Assembly (NCBI GenBank): GCA_938023515.1
Contig: CALJDR010000053.1
Span: 34,495-98,494 of the forward strand
Length of the DNA stretch: 64,000 nucleotides
Direction of reading: 5' to 3'
Origin: an uncultured Flavobacteriales bacterium
GTDB lineage: Bacteria; Bacteroidota; Bacteroidia; Flavobacteriales; UBA1820
Shown: in pieces, positions 63,953 to 64,000 of the stretch
Position numbering within the stretch: the stretch's first letter is position 1
How the letters are laid out: every line of letters begins with the position of its first letter
The notes under the pieces: generated by a model
The model's input: the letters and a program-made list of their open reading frames with translations, nothing else
Database searches by the model: none
What the model was told of the DNA's origin: nothing
Translations under genes and position numbers: made by a program

Positions 63953-64000
63953 CTGTCTCTTATACACATCTCCGAGCCCACGAGACTCGACGTCATCTCG
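63953..64000 (+). other. Illumina Nextera adapter with i7 index (contamination)
   Basis: CTGTCTCTTATACACATCT (63953-63971) is the Tn5 mosaic-end adapter, CCGAGCCCACGAGAC (63972-63986) the Nextera read-2 tail, TCGACGTC (63987-63994) an 8-base index and ATCTCG (63995-64000) the beginning of the P7 flow-cell sequence. None of this is genomic. Confidence 0.98.

Noticed and set aside
63622..63996. Minus-strand frame of 124 codons at the contig end
   Set aside because: Its first residues are translated adapter and the rest is antisense to kdpB.

Overview
The window looks like one end of an assembled contig from a member of the Bacteroidota, probably order Bacteroidales and perhaps Rikenellaceae/Alistipes-like (the family is inference). 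The evidence is a Mfa/Fim-type fimbrial locus with DUF3575 and DUF3868 partners, promoters of the Bacteroidetes form TTTG-N19-21-TAnnTTTG, and IntDOT-like integrases. The last 48 bases are not genomic: they are an Illumina Nextera adapter with an i7 index, and they truncate kdpB.

Layout. 1-3762: tandem hybrid histidine kinases; the second is broken by an 8-bp tandem duplication. 4001-7379: a cobalamin riboswitch ahead of the anaerobic ribonucleotide reductase nrdD-nrdG, then a VOC protein. 7380-9397: a decaying island beside tRNA-Phe with remnants of a cytosine methyltransferase, a Vsr mismatch endonuclease and a CHAT/caspase-like protein, and a perfect 24-bp inverted repeat at its broken edge. 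9575-16464 (minus strand): lepA, purK, a DUF4932-like protein, purE and a PLP decarboxylase. 16694-29393: dedA, then a full branched-chain amino-acid cluster (ilvD-ilvB-ilvN-ilvC-leuA-leuC-leuD-leuB-ilvA) behind a leader peptide and a textbook attenuator.

29512-43590 is accessory DNA beginning at tRNA-Gly(CCC): two convergent tyrosine recombinases, a candidate attachment site resembling a tRNA-Met anticodon arm, a type I restriction-modification system (hsdM-hsdS-hsdR), a decayed AbiE toxin-antitoxin pair, a tRNA-Ser 3' remnant with an integrase tail, an XRE regulator, a rod-like candidate structured RNA, and an AT-rich two-gene unit of an SRA-HNH modification-dependent nuclease overlapping a Nudix hydrolase. 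That last pair is the best candidate for an undescribed system: one protein could cut DNA carrying modified cytosine while the other removes a modified nucleotide from the pool.

44137-54102 is a complete fimbrial operon: major fimbrillin, Mfa2/FimB-like anchor, three further fimbrillin-like lipoproteins, a DUF3575 barrel and a DUF3868/OmpA-like protein. 54438-57701 holds an ECF sigma factor with only a TTG start available, a pseudogene, an alpha/beta hydrolase and an AraC regulator. 58030-63952 holds a hybrid kinase, an NtrC-type sigma-54 activator and the start of the kdp potassium-pump operon. A sigma-54 promoter match lies between the activator and kdp, which suggests sigma-54 control of kdp instead of the usual KdpDE.
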